A stretch of 52,603 nt of DNA, from assembly GCA_947456185.1 (NCBI GenBank), contig CANGPW010000011.1:1-52603 (forward strand), read 5' to 3'. The DNA is from Bacteroidota bacterium (GTDB lineage Bacteria > Bacteroidota > Bacteroidia > UKL13-3). The notes below the pieces were generated by a model that worked only from the letters and a program-made list of their open reading frames with translations, was not told the DNA's origin and made no database searches. The translations under genes were made by a program, and so were the position numbers. Positions 8,703 to 17,902 of the stretch are shown here, one piece after another; within the stretch, counting starts at the first letter, position 1; the number at the start of each line of letters is the position of its first letter.

Positions 8703-9947
8703 ATGAAAAAACTATTTAACTTCTCTTACACTATTTTTTTATTGTTTGCACCAATCTGTGCAATGGCACAATACAAAGGAACAGCCTCTATAACGCAGGG
8801 AGCTGCCAATGTTGTAACCACTAATTTATATACTTGCACTGGAGGAAGAATAGCAGGTGTTGGAGCAATAAAAGCAAGCGATAGTTCCGTTTGGACGGTT
8901 CCCGCTGCGGTGAATTTTACCAATACTTCGTTTCCATTTTCGTCCGACTTAAACAATGTTTGTAATGGAAATAATTATGCAAATGTAAGCGCAGCTTTGG
9001 CAGCATTAAATGGCTCTGATATTGTTACGGTAGATGCCGATGGTGAAGTGATTACAGCCTATATATTTGCCGACAATTATTTTGAAATGTATATCAATGG
9101 AACACCAGTTGGAAAAGACAAAGTTCCATTTACACAATTCAATTCTAGCATTGTTCGGTTCAAAGTAAAACGCCCTTTTACCATTGCCATGCACCTCATA
9201 GATTGGGAAGAAAACTTAGGTTTAGGTTCAGAATTAAATGGTGGTTTTGCTTATCACCCTGGCGATGGCGGTATGGTAGCCGTTTTTAAAGATGCGAGCA
9301 ATAACATCATTGCTAAAACTGGAAGTGATTGGAAAGCTCAAACCTTTTACACTGCTCCCATTACCGATTTATCTTGTCCAACTGAAAGTGGCAACAGCCG
9401 ACTTTCAACAAATTGCAGCACCGCTAATTCAAACGATGGAAGTAAATATTATGCCTTACATTGGACCAAACCAGCAAACTGGCAAGCTACCACATTCGAT
9501 GATTCAACTTGGCCAAATGCATTTACTTACACTAACGCAACTGTTGGTGTAGATAACAAACCAGCTTATACCAATTTCGTCAGTATTTTTGATGATGTAA
9601 ATAATGATGCTCAATTTATTTGGAGCAGTAATTTAATTTTGGACAATGAAGTAGTGGTTCGAAAAACGGTAAGTGTTCCTAGTAAAATAGAAGAAACAAA
9701 TGGATTAAATAACAATATTCAAATTTATCCGAATCCAGCAAATACGGATATTTACATTGATTTGATAAATAACTTAAATGCTAAAACAATTCAAAACATC
9801 AGTGTTTATAATTTATTGGGAGAAAAAGTTTTTGAAAGCAATGCTTATATCCATCAAATACCTGTAAGTAATTTTAGTAAAGGAGTTTATTTGTTAAAAA
9901 TTGATATGAATGAAATGTTATTTACCAAAAAAATCATCATAGAATAA
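8703..9947 (+). CDS. Secreted protein of unknown function, T9SS cargo
   Basis: No family was recognised for this 414-residue protein. It has a signal peptide (about 1-22, ending AMAQ). The body is rich in aromatic residues, Gly and Asp, and contains VDADGEVITAYIFADNYFEM, YINGTPVGKD and a FDDSTWPNAFTY segment. The W..(T/A).FDDS.W pattern recalls galactose-binding-like jelly-roll domains that bind sugars in glycosidases, but this is a pattern impression only. A sorting domain begins at IYPNPANTD. It lies 6 bp after YHYH gene 2, and its stop overlaps the next start in TAATG, so translation is probably coupled to the DUF1566 gene. Confidence 0.8.
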   Translation: MKKLFNFSYTIFLLFAPICAMAQYKGTASITQGAANVVTTNLYTCTGGRIAGVGAIKASDSSVWTVPAAVNFTNTSFPFSSDLNNVCNGNNYANVSAALAALNGSDIVTVDADGEVITAYIFADNYFEMYINGTPVGKDKVPFTQFNSSIVRFKVKRPFTIAMHLIDWEENLGLGSELNGGFAYHPGDGGMVAVFKDASNNIIAKTGSDWKAQTFYTAPITDLSCPTESGNSRLSTNCSTANSNDGSKYYALHWTKPANWQATTFDDSTWPNAFTYTNATVGVDNKPAYTNFVSIFDDVNNDAQFIWSSNLILDNEVVVRKTVSVPSKIEETNGLNNNIQIYPNPANTDIYIDLINNLNAKTIQNISVYNLLGEKVFESNAYIHQIPVSNFSKGVYLLKIDMNEMLFTKKIIIE

Positions 9948-11185
9948 TGAAAAAATCAATCATCACTTCGCTCCTATTTTTAATCAGCGTTTTTACATTT
10001 GCTCAAAGTGCTACCAAAAGTATGCTTCGATTACCTGATACAGGACAAAAAAATAGTTATACCAATACCTTTGGCGAAGACAATGATTATTCCATAAACT
10101 TACCATATTATATTGATAATAAAAATGGAACCATTACTGATACCATTACGGGTTTAATGTGGCAGCAAACTGATGGTGGTGAAATGACGATAGAAAATGC
10201 CAGAATTTATTGTGATACATTAACATTGGGAGGATTTACCAATTGGCGATTAGCCAACGCACATGAAGCATTTAGTATATTGAATTTACAAAATAACAAT
10301 CCTGCTTTAGATATTTTATATTGTACCAAAACCGTAGCACAATATTGGTGGACAAGCGACAAGCAAGTCAACGATGCCAATAAAATATGGTGTACCAATG
10401 CTGGTGGTGGAATTGGAAATCACCCGAAAACAGAAACCATCAGTGCAGGTGGAACAAAATATTTTAACGTAAGAGCGGTTAGAGATATAACAACACCGCC
10501 CGTAATTTCAAATCATTTTACCGATAATGGCAATGGAACTATCACCGACAATTTAACCAATTTAATATGGCAAAAAGAGCCAAATACCAATGCTATTACT
10601 TGGGAAAATGCCATTTTGTACGCCAATAATTTAATACTTGAAAACGACAGTGATTGGCGTATGCCAAATATCAAGGAAATACAATCTTTGAATGATGAAG
10701 GATTTGTAAATCCTTCAGTTAACACCAGTATATTTAGTAATATTGGTGTAAAGAAATATTGGTCATCTACCTCACAACAAAATCAAGTAGCCAATGCTTG
10801 GTATTGGAATACACAATTTGGAATTACTACTTACGACCCTAAAATCAATAGTAATTATGTCATTTGTGTAAGAACAAAAACAAGTAATTCATCAATTAGT
10901 ATTAATGCGATTGAAAGAACGAAAACTGAATTTATGGTTTATCCAAATCCTGCAAATAATAAAGTGAATTTTGTATTTAATAATTTTGATAAAACACCCA
11001 TAAAAATAACTGTTTACAATAGCCTTAATCAAAATGTTTGGGAACAAAAGAGTGAAATTATTGGAATGAATTCATTGGAATGGAATACTGAAACCATGTT
11101 ACCTGGAATTTATTATTACCAAATAGAAAGCATTAAAAATAATGAGTCGGTTTATCAATATGGAAAGCTATTATTGAAGCACTAA
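9947..11185 (+). CDS. Double DUF1566 (Lcl C-terminal-like) secreted protein, T9SS cargo
   Basis: This 412-residue protein has a signal peptide (1-20) and two tandem DUF1566/Lcl_C repeats. Repeat 1 (about 61-180) opens with GTITDTITGLMWQ and contains GFTNWRLANAHE. Repeat 2 (about 197-310) opens with GTITDNLTNLIWQ and contains DWRMPNIKEIQSL and KYWSST. The repeats have the typical NGT(I/V)TD..TGL.WQ start and W.SS and CVR ends. A sorting domain begins at VYPNPANNK. These domains are common in cell-surface proteins and related to C-type-lectin or FGE-like folds; the ligand is unknown. It overlaps the upstream stop by 1 base, and the next gene follows immediately. Confidence 0.88.
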   Translation: MKKSIITSLLFLISVFTFAQSATKSMLRLPDTGQKNSYTNTFGEDNDYSINLPYYIDNKNGTITDTITGLMWQQTDGGEMTIENARIYCDTLTLGGFTNWRLANAHEAFSILNLQNNNPALDILYCTKTVAQYWWTSDKQVNDANKIWCTNAGGGIGNHPKTETISAGGTKYFNVRAVRDITTPPVISNHFTDNGNGTITDNLTNLIWQKEPNTNAITWENAILYANNLILENDSDWRMPNIKEIQSLNDEGFVNPSVNTSIFSNIGVKKYWSSTSQQNQVANAWYWNTQFGITTYDPKINSNYVICVRTKTSNSSISINAIERTKTEFMVYPNPANNKVNFVFNNFDKTPIKITVYNSLNQNVWEQKSEIIGMNSLEWNTETMLPGIYYYQIESIKNNESVYQYGKLLLKH

Positions 11186-11191
11186 TTATTG

Positions 11192-12826
11192 ATGAAAAAA
11201 CTTTATTTTATTTTCTATTTATCCTTTATAAATTTTGGAGTAAATGCGCAAACATTCAACGAAATATTAGGTCGCCCTACCGATTCTACCATTACCATGA
11301 GCATTTTATTTAACCAAAATGTAACTGTATATTGGGAATACGGAACTACTTTAAATGCATTAAACTTTAAAACACCAACTTATTCAGCAGCTATAGATAC
11401 GCCACTAGAAATAGATTTTACAGGTTTAATTCCTAATACTAAATATTATTATCAAACTTGCTACAAAGCAATTGGAAGCAGCTCTAATTTTTTATTTGGA
11501 AACATCCATTCATTCCAAACACAAAGAAGCATAGGAAGTAGTTTTACATTTACTATTGAAGCCGATGAACATTTGTATGACCCATCGCAGGGATCGCCAA
11601 AATTGTATCAAATTAATTTAGCCAATCAAAAAAAAGATTCAGGTGACTTTCTGATTTCATTGGGCGATATTTTTGGCGATGATCACACACCAAATACTAC
11701 AACGAGTGCGCAAATGAAAGCCAAACATTTGTTTTATAGACAATATTTAACTTCATTATGCAGCTCTTCTCCTTTCTTTATTTGCTTAGGAAATCATGAA
11801 GGTGAAAATGATTTTTTATTGAGTCAAACTCCTCCCAATAACATTGCTACTTATGCCACTTTATGGCGAAAATTTTATTACCCCAATCCGAGTCCTAACA
11901 CCTTTTATTCGGGAAATAATTTGGAAGAAAATTTTGGAATGGGAAAGCCTGAAAATTATTATTCATGGACATGGGGCGATGCACTGTTTGTAGTATTAGA
12001 TAGCTATAGAGACCAATGCGACACTAGTGTGAATCCTAAAAAATGGAATTGGAGCTTAGGATTACCGCAATATTCTTGGTTTAAAAATGTGTTGGAAAGC
12101 AGCAAAGCAAAATACAAATTTGTATTTGCTCATCATACCAATGGCCAACAAAGAGGTGGAATTAATTCGGCTAAATATTTTGAATGGGGAGGTTACGAAG
12201 CTTCAAAAACTGGTCCTCCAGTATATAAGTTTGATATAAATAGACCAGGTTGGTCAAAGCCCGTTCATCAATTAATGGTGGACAATCATGTAAATATTTT
12301 CTTTCAAGGACACGATCATTTATTTGCACATGAAACATTAGATGGAATCATTTATCAAGAAGTTCCAATGGCTGCCGATTCAACTTATAAAAGCGGAATA
12401 ACAGATTGGGGAAGTTTTTATACTAAAGATACATTGGCTGGTGCCGGTCATTTAAACGTTCTGGTATCGCCCGATTGCGTGCAAGTAAATTATATACTTG
12501 CCTATTTACCTCAAGATACTTTGGAGAATAATAAAAATGGAACGGTAGCTTTTAGTTATACTATTGGAACATGCATTACCAATACAAAAACTTTTGAATC
12601 TGATGATGCTATACCTTTGAATATTTATCCGAATCCTTTTTCTTCAAAAATAAAATTAAATGAAGAATATGCTCATGAATTAATCCAATTATGGAACATA
12701 TATGGACAAATAATTTATGAAGGAAATAATCTTGAAAACGAAGATTTTTCAAGTCTTGAAAAAGGTATTTATATTTTAAGAATAAATGGTAAAACTACAT
12801 TTACTAAAAAATTAATTAAAGAGTAA
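11192..12826 (+). CDS. Purple-acid-phosphatase-like metallophosphoesterase (paralog 3), T9SS cargo
   Basis: This 544-residue protein has a signal peptide (ending VNAQ), an Fn3-like domain (about 22-110) and the metallophosphoesterase motifs EADEH, SLGDIFGDDH, CLGNHEGEND, FAHH and QGHDH. A sorting domain begins at IYPNPFSSK. The frame also opens with TTG at 11189, one codon earlier; the ATG at 11192 is preferred. It is clearly the closest paralog of the enzyme at 3706, although the more divergent copy at 5364 sits beside that one. This suggests an old duplication followed by insertion or rearrangement. It is the last gene of the cluster; no convincing terminator follows. Confidence 0.9.
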   Translation: MKKLYFIFYLSFINFGVNAQTFNEILGRPTDSTITMSILFNQNVTVYWEYGTTLNALNFKTPTYSAAIDTPLEIDFTGLIPNTKYYYQTCYKAIGSSSNFLFGNIHSFQTQRSIGSSFTFTIEADEHLYDPSQGSPKLYQINLANQKKDSGDFLISLGDIFGDDHTPNTTTSAQMKAKHLFYRQYLTSLCSSSPFFICLGNHEGENDFLLSQTPPNNIATYATLWRKFYYPNPSPNTFYSGNNLEENFGMGKPENYYSWTWGDALFVVLDSYRDQCDTSVNPKKWNWSLGLPQYSWFKNVLESSKAKYKFVFAHHTNGQQRGGINSAKYFEWGGYEASKTGPPVYKFDINRPGWSKPVHQLMVDNHVNIFFQGHDHLFAHETLDGIIYQEVPMAADSTYKSGITDWGSFYTKDTLAGAGHLNVLVSPDCVQVNYILAYLPQDTLENNKNGTVAFSYTIGTCITNTKTFESDDAIPLNIYPNPFSSKIKLNEEYAHELIQLWNIYGQIIYEGNNLENEDFSSLEKGIYILRINGKTTFTKKLIKE

Positions 12827-13007
12827 ATAGTTACGAAATTCTAAGCTCTTGAGTCTTTTTAAAGTTTCAATAAATCAAAATATCCATTGGTTTTATAAGT
12901 TATAACTTGAATTTTAAATCGAAATAAAAATATATCTCTGATTATAAGGTAATTAAATAAATAAATTACAATTTTTATTGAAAAAGCAACGAATAATGAA
13001 GAAAATA

Positions 13008-13038
13008 CTTGCATGTGAATTTATTAAACCTATATTGC
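13008..13038 (+). promoter_or_regulatory. Candidate Bacteroidota promoter for the cold-shock gene
   Basis: CTTG (13008-13011) and TATATTGC (13031-13038) are separated by 19 bp. This resembles the Bacteroidota -33/-7 pair, with mismatches to TAnnTTTG. It would place the transcript start about 18 nt before the ATG, giving a short leader. Confidence 0.4.
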
Positions 13039-13062
13039 GCTCTTATTTAATATATTAATACA

Positions 13063-13257
13063 ATGCAAGAAGGAACAGTAAAGTTTTTTAATGAAACAAA
13101 AGGATTTGGTTTTATCAGTCCATCAGAAGGTGGCGAAGACATTTTCGTACATTCATCAGGTCTAATCGACAGAATTAGAGAAAATGATAAAGTACAATTT
13201 GAAACAGAAAGTGGAAAAAAAGGTATTAACGCAGTTAGAGTTCAAACTATTAGATAG
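13063..13257 (+). CDS. Cold-shock protein, CspA family
   Basis: This 64-residue single cold-shock domain is a five-stranded OB fold that binds single-stranded RNA or DNA and melts RNA structure. It has the GTVKFFN start, the RNP1 motif KGFGFI and the RNP2 motif DIFVHSS, and full family length. It is a monocistronic gene with its own candidate promoter and a strong terminator. The leader appears short, unlike the long thermosensor leader of E. coli cspA, so cold induction cannot be inferred from sequence. Confidence 0.95.
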   Translation: MQEGTVKFFNETKGFGFISPSEGGEDIFVHSSGLIDRIRENDKVQFETESGKKGINAVRVQTIR

Positions 13258-13274
13258 TTTTTAACTTCGAATCA

Positions 13275-13312
13275 AAAAAAAAGACAGGTAATTTATTATC
13301 TGTCTTTTTTTT
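13275..13312 (+). terminator. Rho-independent terminator of the cold-shock gene
   Basis: AAGACAG (13281-13287) pairs with CTGTCTT (13300-13306). The stem is extended by A/T pairs to 13 bp around a 12-nt loop and ends in eight T. It lies 17 bp after the stop codon. Confidence 0.85.
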
Positions 13313-13359
13313 GCCTAAATCTTATCAAATATTGACTATAAATGTAAAAATTGATCAAT

Positions 13360-13391
13360 AAAAAAGGCAAGTATTTTGAATATTTGCCTTT
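13360..13391 (-). terminator. Terminator of alaS
   Basis: AAAGGCAA (13363-13370) pairs with TTGCCTTT (13384-13391), with further weak pairs inward. Read on the minus strand, the stem is followed by a T tract, so it fits alaS, whose stop is at 13405. Confidence 0.75.
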
Positions 13392-13404
13392 CGATATAAT
13401 AAAT

Positions 13405-16029
13405 CTAAATCAAACTATTCGCTTTTTCAATAGCAGCTTGTAATCCGTTTACATCATTGCCACCAGCAGTTGCATAAAACGGTTGTCCTCCGCCTCCGCC
13501 TTTAATTTCTTTTGCCAATTCTTTGATGATGTTTCCAGCATGCAAACCTTTTTCTTTTACTAAGTTATCGCTAATGATAACGCTTAACATTGGTTTTTCG
13601 TTTAGCACACAACCCAACACACAAAATAAATTATCTACTTCAGTTTTTAGTTGGAAAGATAGATTTTTTAATTGTTCAGCATTGGAAATGTTGACTAGTT
13701 GAATAAGTTGATTGGTTGATTCTTTTGCAACTATTTTACCTTTCAATTCGTTTTTCAACGTAATGGTTTTTTCATTCTCAAAAACCTCTAATTTCTTCAA
13801 TAAATCAGCTTTTTCATTGATTAAATGGTTCACTGATTTTAAAATGTCTTTTGAACTAAAAGTTTTTTCTAAACTTTCAACGGATAACTGCCAATTGTCA
13901 ACTAGCTCTTGAGCAGCATCCGCAGTAATGGCTTCAATTCTGCGAACTCCTGCAGCTACAGCAGCTTCGCTTATTATTTTAAATAATCCAATTTGTCCGG
14001 TAGCTTTTACATGAGTTCCACCACAAAGTTCACGACTGTAATGTTCATCAAAAGTGATAACACGAACTGAATCTCCATATTTTTCACCAAAAAGCATCAT
14101 AGCTCCTAATGTTTTTGCTTCTTCAATTGTAACACTTCTGCGTTCATCTAAAACTATGTTTTCACGTATTTTTTGATTCACAATTTGCTCCACTTTTGCT
14201 ATTTCCTCTTTGGTCATGGCAGAAAAATGTGAAAAGTCGAAACGCAAATTTTCATTGTTTACCAAACTACCTTTTTGCGCTACATGTGTTCCTAAAACTT
14301 GACGCAAAGCGGCATGTAATAAATGCGTAGCTGAATGGTTATTTTCTGTTAATTTCCGCTTGTTTGTTTCAACAGTCGCAGTGAAGCTAGCCGCAATGTT
14401 TTCCGGTAATTCTTCGCAGAAATGAATGATTAAATTGTTTTCTTTTTTGGTGTCAATGATTTCAATTTTATCGTTAATATTTACAATGAAACCAGCGTCA
14501 CCAATTTGTCCACCACCTTCAGGATAAAAAGGAGTTTGATTAAAAACCAACTGATAACTTTCTTTTCCTTTTGCCTTCACTTTTCGATATTTAACAATTT
14601 GAATTTCAGCTTCTGTTTGGTCGTAACCAAGGAAAATGGTTTGTGTTTGTTGTGAAGACGTTGCATGCAAAGTCTCTACCCAATCATCGGTTGTTAATTC
14701 AGTTGCTTTGCGTGAGCGTGCTTTCTGTTCTTCTAATGCTTTTTGAAAACCTAATTCATCTACAGTAAATCCATTTTCTCTAGCAATTAATTGAGTTAAG
14801 TCTAATGGAAATCCAAATGTATCTGACAACTGAAATGCAAAATCTCCAGAAATTACTTTTTCATCAGTATCAAATTTAGTATTCAAAATAGCCATTCCGT
14901 TAGAAATGGTTCTTAAAAAACCAACTTCTTCTTCTTTGATTACTTTGCTTACAAAATCTTTTTGCGCATACAATTCAGGGAAAACAGTTTTAAAACTATC
15001 GGCAATTAACAAAGTCAATTTACACATAAACGGTTCTTTAATTCCCAAAAACTGATATTGGTAACGTACCGCTCTGCGTAAAATTCTACGAATTACGTAT
15101 CCTGCACCATTATTGCTTGGTAATTGCCCATCGGCAATGGCAAAACTAATGGCACGAATATGATCAGCCATTACACGCATGGCAATGTCTTGTTTGCTAT
15201 CGCTAAATTGGTATTTTATATTGGAAAAATTTTCAATGAATTGAATGGTTGGCACAAAAACATCGGTATCATAATTACTGGTTTTACCTTCAATGGCTCG
15301 CACCAAACGCTCAAAACCCATTCCTGTATCGACATGTTGGGCAGGTAAATTTTCTAAACTTCCATCTGCTTTGCGGTTAAATTCCATGAACACATTGTTC
15401 CAGATTTCTATCACTTGCGGATGGTCGTTATTGACCAACATTTTTCCATCAACCAAAGCACGTTCAGCATCTGAACGTAAATCAATGTGAATTTCAGAAC
15501 ATGGGCCGCAGGGGCCTGTATCGCCCATTTCCCAAAAATTATCTTTTTTGTTACCGTTTAAAATTCTGTTTTCGGCAATGTATAATTTCCAATTATCAAA
15601 TGCTTCTTGGTCAAAAGCCAAACCTTCTTTGGCATCACCTTCAAAAACAGTTACGTAAAGTCTATCTTTGGGTAATTGATATACATCAACCAATAATTCC
15701 CAAGCCCATTCTATGGCTTCCTTTTTAAAATAATCGCCAAAACTCCAGTTTCCCAACATTTCAAACATGGTATGGTGATAAGTATCCACACCCACTTCTT
15801 CCAAGTCATTATGTTTTCCGCTTACTCGCAAACATTTTTGAGTATCAACCACACGTTTATATTTAGGAGTTTCATTTCCCAAAAACCAATCTTTAAATTG
15901 GTTCATACCTGCGTTGGTAAACATTAAAGTTGGATCGTTTTTCACTACAATTGAAGCCGATTGAACAATTGTATGCCCTTTACTTTCAAAAAAATGTAAA
16001 AATTGTTTGCGTATATCTGCTGATGTCAT
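13405..16029 (-). CDS. alaS: Alanine--tRNA ligase
   Basis: This 874-residue protein has the full-length AlaS layout. The class II catalytic domain is at about 1-240 (TNAGMNQFKDWF, HHTMFEMLGNWSFGD, GPCGPCSEIHID, DTGMGFERL). It is followed by the tRNA-recognition domain, an editing domain with zinc ligands HSATH (H565, H569) and CGGTH (C669, H673), and a C-Ala domain ending in GGGGGQP. It charges tRNA-Ala and clears mischarged Ser and Gly in the cytoplasm. The start ATG gives MTSADIRKQFLHFFESKGH, the standard N-terminus. It is divergent from the M23 peptidase gene across 135 bp. Confidence 0.98.
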   Translation of the reverse strand: MTSADIRKQFLHFFESKGHTIVQSASIVVKNDPTLMFTNAGMNQFKDWFLGNETPKYKRVVDTQKCLRVSGKHNDLEEVGVDTYHHTMFEMLGNWSFGDYFKKEAIEWAWELLVDVYQLPKDRLYVTVFEGDAKEGLAFDQEAFDNWKLYIAENRILNGNKKDNFWEMGDTGPCGPCSEIHIDLRSDAERALVDGKMLVNNDHPQVIEIWNNVFMEFNRKADGSLENLPAQHVDTGMGFERLVRAIEGKTSNYDTDVFVPTIQFIENFSNIKYQFSDSKQDIAMRVMADHIRAISFAIADGQLPSNNGAGYVIRRILRRAVRYQYQFLGIKEPFMCKLTLLIADSFKTVFPELYAQKDFVSKVIKEEEVGFLRTISNGMAILNTKFDTDEKVISGDFAFQLSDTFGFPLDLTQLIARENGFTVDELGFQKALEEQKARSRKATELTTDDWVETLHATSSQQTQTIFLGYDQTEAEIQIVKYRKVKAKGKESYQLVFNQTPFYPEGGGQIGDAGFIVNINDKIEIIDTKKENNLIIHFCEELPENIAASFTATVETNKRKLTENNHSATHLLHAALRQVLGTHVAQKGSLVNNENLRFDFSHFSAMTKEEIAKVEQIVNQKIRENIVLDERRSVTIEEAKTLGAMMLFGEKYGDSVRVITFDEHYSRELCGGTHVKATGQIGLFKIISEAAVAAGVRRIEAITADAAQELVDNWQLSVESLEKTFSSKDILKSVNHLINEKADLLKKLEVFENEKTITLKNELKGKIVAKESTNQLIQLVNISNAEQLKNLSFQLKTEVDNLFCVLGCVLNEKPMLSVIISDNLVKEKGLHAGNIIKELAKEIKGGGGGQPFYATAGGNDVNGLQAAIEKANSLI

Positions 16030-16164
16030 GTAAGTTATAAAAATTCTTGTATTGGTAATGCTAAAAAATTGGTTTAAATTAATATTTTCGCCTCATGCTA
16101 AATTAAAATATTACAAGTTGAAGCAAGGCTTCAAAATAATATTATTTATTCATAATAAAAAAGC

Positions 16165-17130
16165 GTGGCAAAGATAAAATACTTTTATAATCCAAATAAG
16201 CTAGACTTTGAAAAAGTTCGCACCAGTTTTACCACGGTAATTTGGCGCGTTTTTGGCTTTCTATCAGCCTCTTTGGTTTCAGGTGCAATCATGGTTTTGG
16301 CCCTTTATAGCTTTATAGATTCTCCTAAAGAAAAAATATTAGTTCGCGAAAATATACAATATAAAGAACAATTACGCAGACTTCAAATGCGAGTTGGTGA
16401 ACTTAGTTCGGTGCTTGGGGAGTTACAAGACAGAGATGCACAAATTTATAGAAGTATTTTTGAAGCCGAACCTATTAATTTTAAACCAAAGTTTAATCCA
16501 AACGATAAAAAGTACAAATTAGCCGAAGGTTTTAATGATGCAGAAGTCATCAATGATTTAAGTATGAAAGTAGAAAATATTTCTATATTACTGGCTATTC
16601 AAACCAAATCGTTTGATGAATTAAAGAAATTAGCTGATAATAAAAGTGATTTTTTAGCTTCTATTCCAGCAATTCAACCGATAGCAAACAAAGATTTAAA
16701 ACGCATTGCTTCGGGTTTTGGTTATAGAATTCATCCTATTTATAAAACCACCAAATTACATTCAGGTATTGATTTTACAGCACCAACTAGAACACCAGTT
16801 TACGCAACTGGAAATGGTTCGATTAGTTTTGCAAAATACGAAGGCAGAGGTTATGGCAATCACATTATTATCAATCATGGTTTTGGTTATAAAAGTTTAT
16901 ACGGACATTTAAGTCGCATTGAGGTTTTTGAACGTCAAAAAATAAAACGTGGCGAATTAATTGGTTACGTTGGAAATACTGGAACTTCCACCGCTCCTCA
17001 CTTGCATTATGAAGTAATAAAAGGCGAAAGAAAAGTAAATCCTATCAATTACTTTTTCAATGATATAAGTGAATCTGACTACGAAGCCATTCGCGATTTA
17101 TCGGCTCGCCCAACTCAGTCATTCGATTAA
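16165..17130 (+). CDS. M23 family metallopeptidase, membrane-anchored
   Basis: This 321-residue protein is a lysostaphin/LytM-type peptidase, predicted to cut peptidoglycan cross-links or to act as an amidase activator. The start is a GTG giving MAKIKYFYNP, matching the usual N-terminus of Bacteroidota homologs. There is one membrane segment (about 27-49), then a coiled-coil-like region (about 60-95), and the M23 domain (about 178-300) with ligands HSGIDF (H199, D203) and HLHYE (H278, H280). All four metal and catalytic positions are present. It probably sits in the inner membrane facing the periplasm. Confidence 0.93.
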   Translation: MAKIKYFYNPNKLDFEKVRTSFTTVIWRVFGFLSASLVSGAIMVLALYSFIDSPKEKILVRENIQYKEQLRRLQMRVGELSSVLGELQDRDAQIYRSIFEAEPINFKPKFNPNDKKYKLAEGFNDAEVINDLSMKVENISILLAIQTKSFDELKKLADNKSDFLASIPAIQPIANKDLKRIASGFGYRIHPIYKTTKLHSGIDFTAPTRTPVYATGNGSISFAKYEGRGYGNHIIINHGFGYKSLYGHLSRIEVFERQKIKRGELIGYVGNTGTSTAPHLHYEVIKGERKVNPINYFFNDISESDYEAIRDLSARPTQSFD

Positions 17131-17252
17131 TTTTTTCGTTTCTACCATATTTATAAAACTTTGTTTGTAATTTTCTTGAAATTTATTGCATTAAAGTTAA
17201 TAATGTGATTTTATTTCTCTTCATTTGTTATAACAAATAATCAATTAATAGC

Positions 17253-17885
17253 ATGAAAAATCTATGTTTAGGTCTCATTTTTGTATTTATAAGTAAATTG
17301 TTATTTGCTTCCAATTGCGATGCGCAATTAGTTTTTTCCGTAAAAAATAATACATGGAAAGCAGTGAATTCAACTGTTTCAAACGGTGTCATTTATATTG
17401 AAGTTAATTCTGAATCAGATAGTTTTAGTTTTCAATTATTGAAAAACAATAATTGTACAACAATTAAAAAAATTAGTGATGTTTATTTGGGTGACGAAAT
17501 TATAAATCTTCCAAACGAAGGCGGTGTTATTAAATCTGGTTCACTAAGTGGATTATATAAAATATTAATTGTTACTCCAGGTTCAAGCGAGTGGTTTAAA
17601 TTATTTGTTAAAGTTACCAATCCTACTGCTGTAAAAAATGTTTTTTCAAATGCTAATTTATTTCTTTACCCAAATCCTGCAAAAGAAAATTTCTTTGTAG
17701 AAAACACCAACCAAGTAGAACAAATTAAAGTTATAGATATAATGGGTTCTGAAGTTTTAACAATTGATAATACATTCAGAAAAGATGCTTTAGATATAGA
17801 TATATCAAAGCTTCCCGCTGGTCAGTATTTTGTTACATTTATAAACGACAAACAAAAATTGACTAAAAAATTAGTGAAGTTATAA
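17253..17885 (+). CDS. Small secreted T9SS cargo of unknown function
   Basis: This 210-residue protein has a signal peptide (about 1-24, ending LLFASNCDAQ), a ~100-residue beta-rich central region with no recognised family, and a sorting domain starting at LYPNPAKEN (about 138) and ending KKLVKL. There are only two Cys after the signal region. It is monocistronic, downstream of the M23 gene and followed by a bidirectional terminator. Nothing in the sequence indicates a ligand or activity. Confidence 0.8.
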   Translation: MKNLCLGLIFVFISKLLFASNCDAQLVFSVKNNTWKAVNSTVSNGVIYIEVNSESDSFSFQLLKNNNCTTIKKISDVYLGDEIINLPNEGGVIKSGSLSGLYKILIVTPGSSEWFKLFVKVTNPTAVKNVFSNANLFLYPNPAKENFFVENTNQVEQIKVIDIMGSEVLTIDNTFRKDALDIDISKLPAGQYFVTFINDKQKLTKKLVKL

Positions 17886-17902
17886 ATTTAAAAATACCCA
17901 TA

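Noticed and set aside
1-12826. Polysaccharide utilisation locus
   Set aside because: No SusC/SusD pair, glycoside hydrolase or regulator is present in the visible cluster. A sulfatase alone is not enough.
12841-12862. Possible terminator after the phosphatase cluster (CTCTTGAG then T-rich)
   Set aside because: The stem is only three base pairs with a 2-nt loop, too weak to support.
12897-12908. 12-bp palindrome AAGTTATAACTT between the phosphatase cluster and the cold-shock gene
   Set aside because: It is a single copy, not positioned over a recognised promoter, and short palindromes are expected in AT-rich gaps.
13712-15728. Plus-strand ORFs opposite alaS
   Set aside because: They are antisense shadows of a fully conserved alaS frame and have no recognisable protein features.
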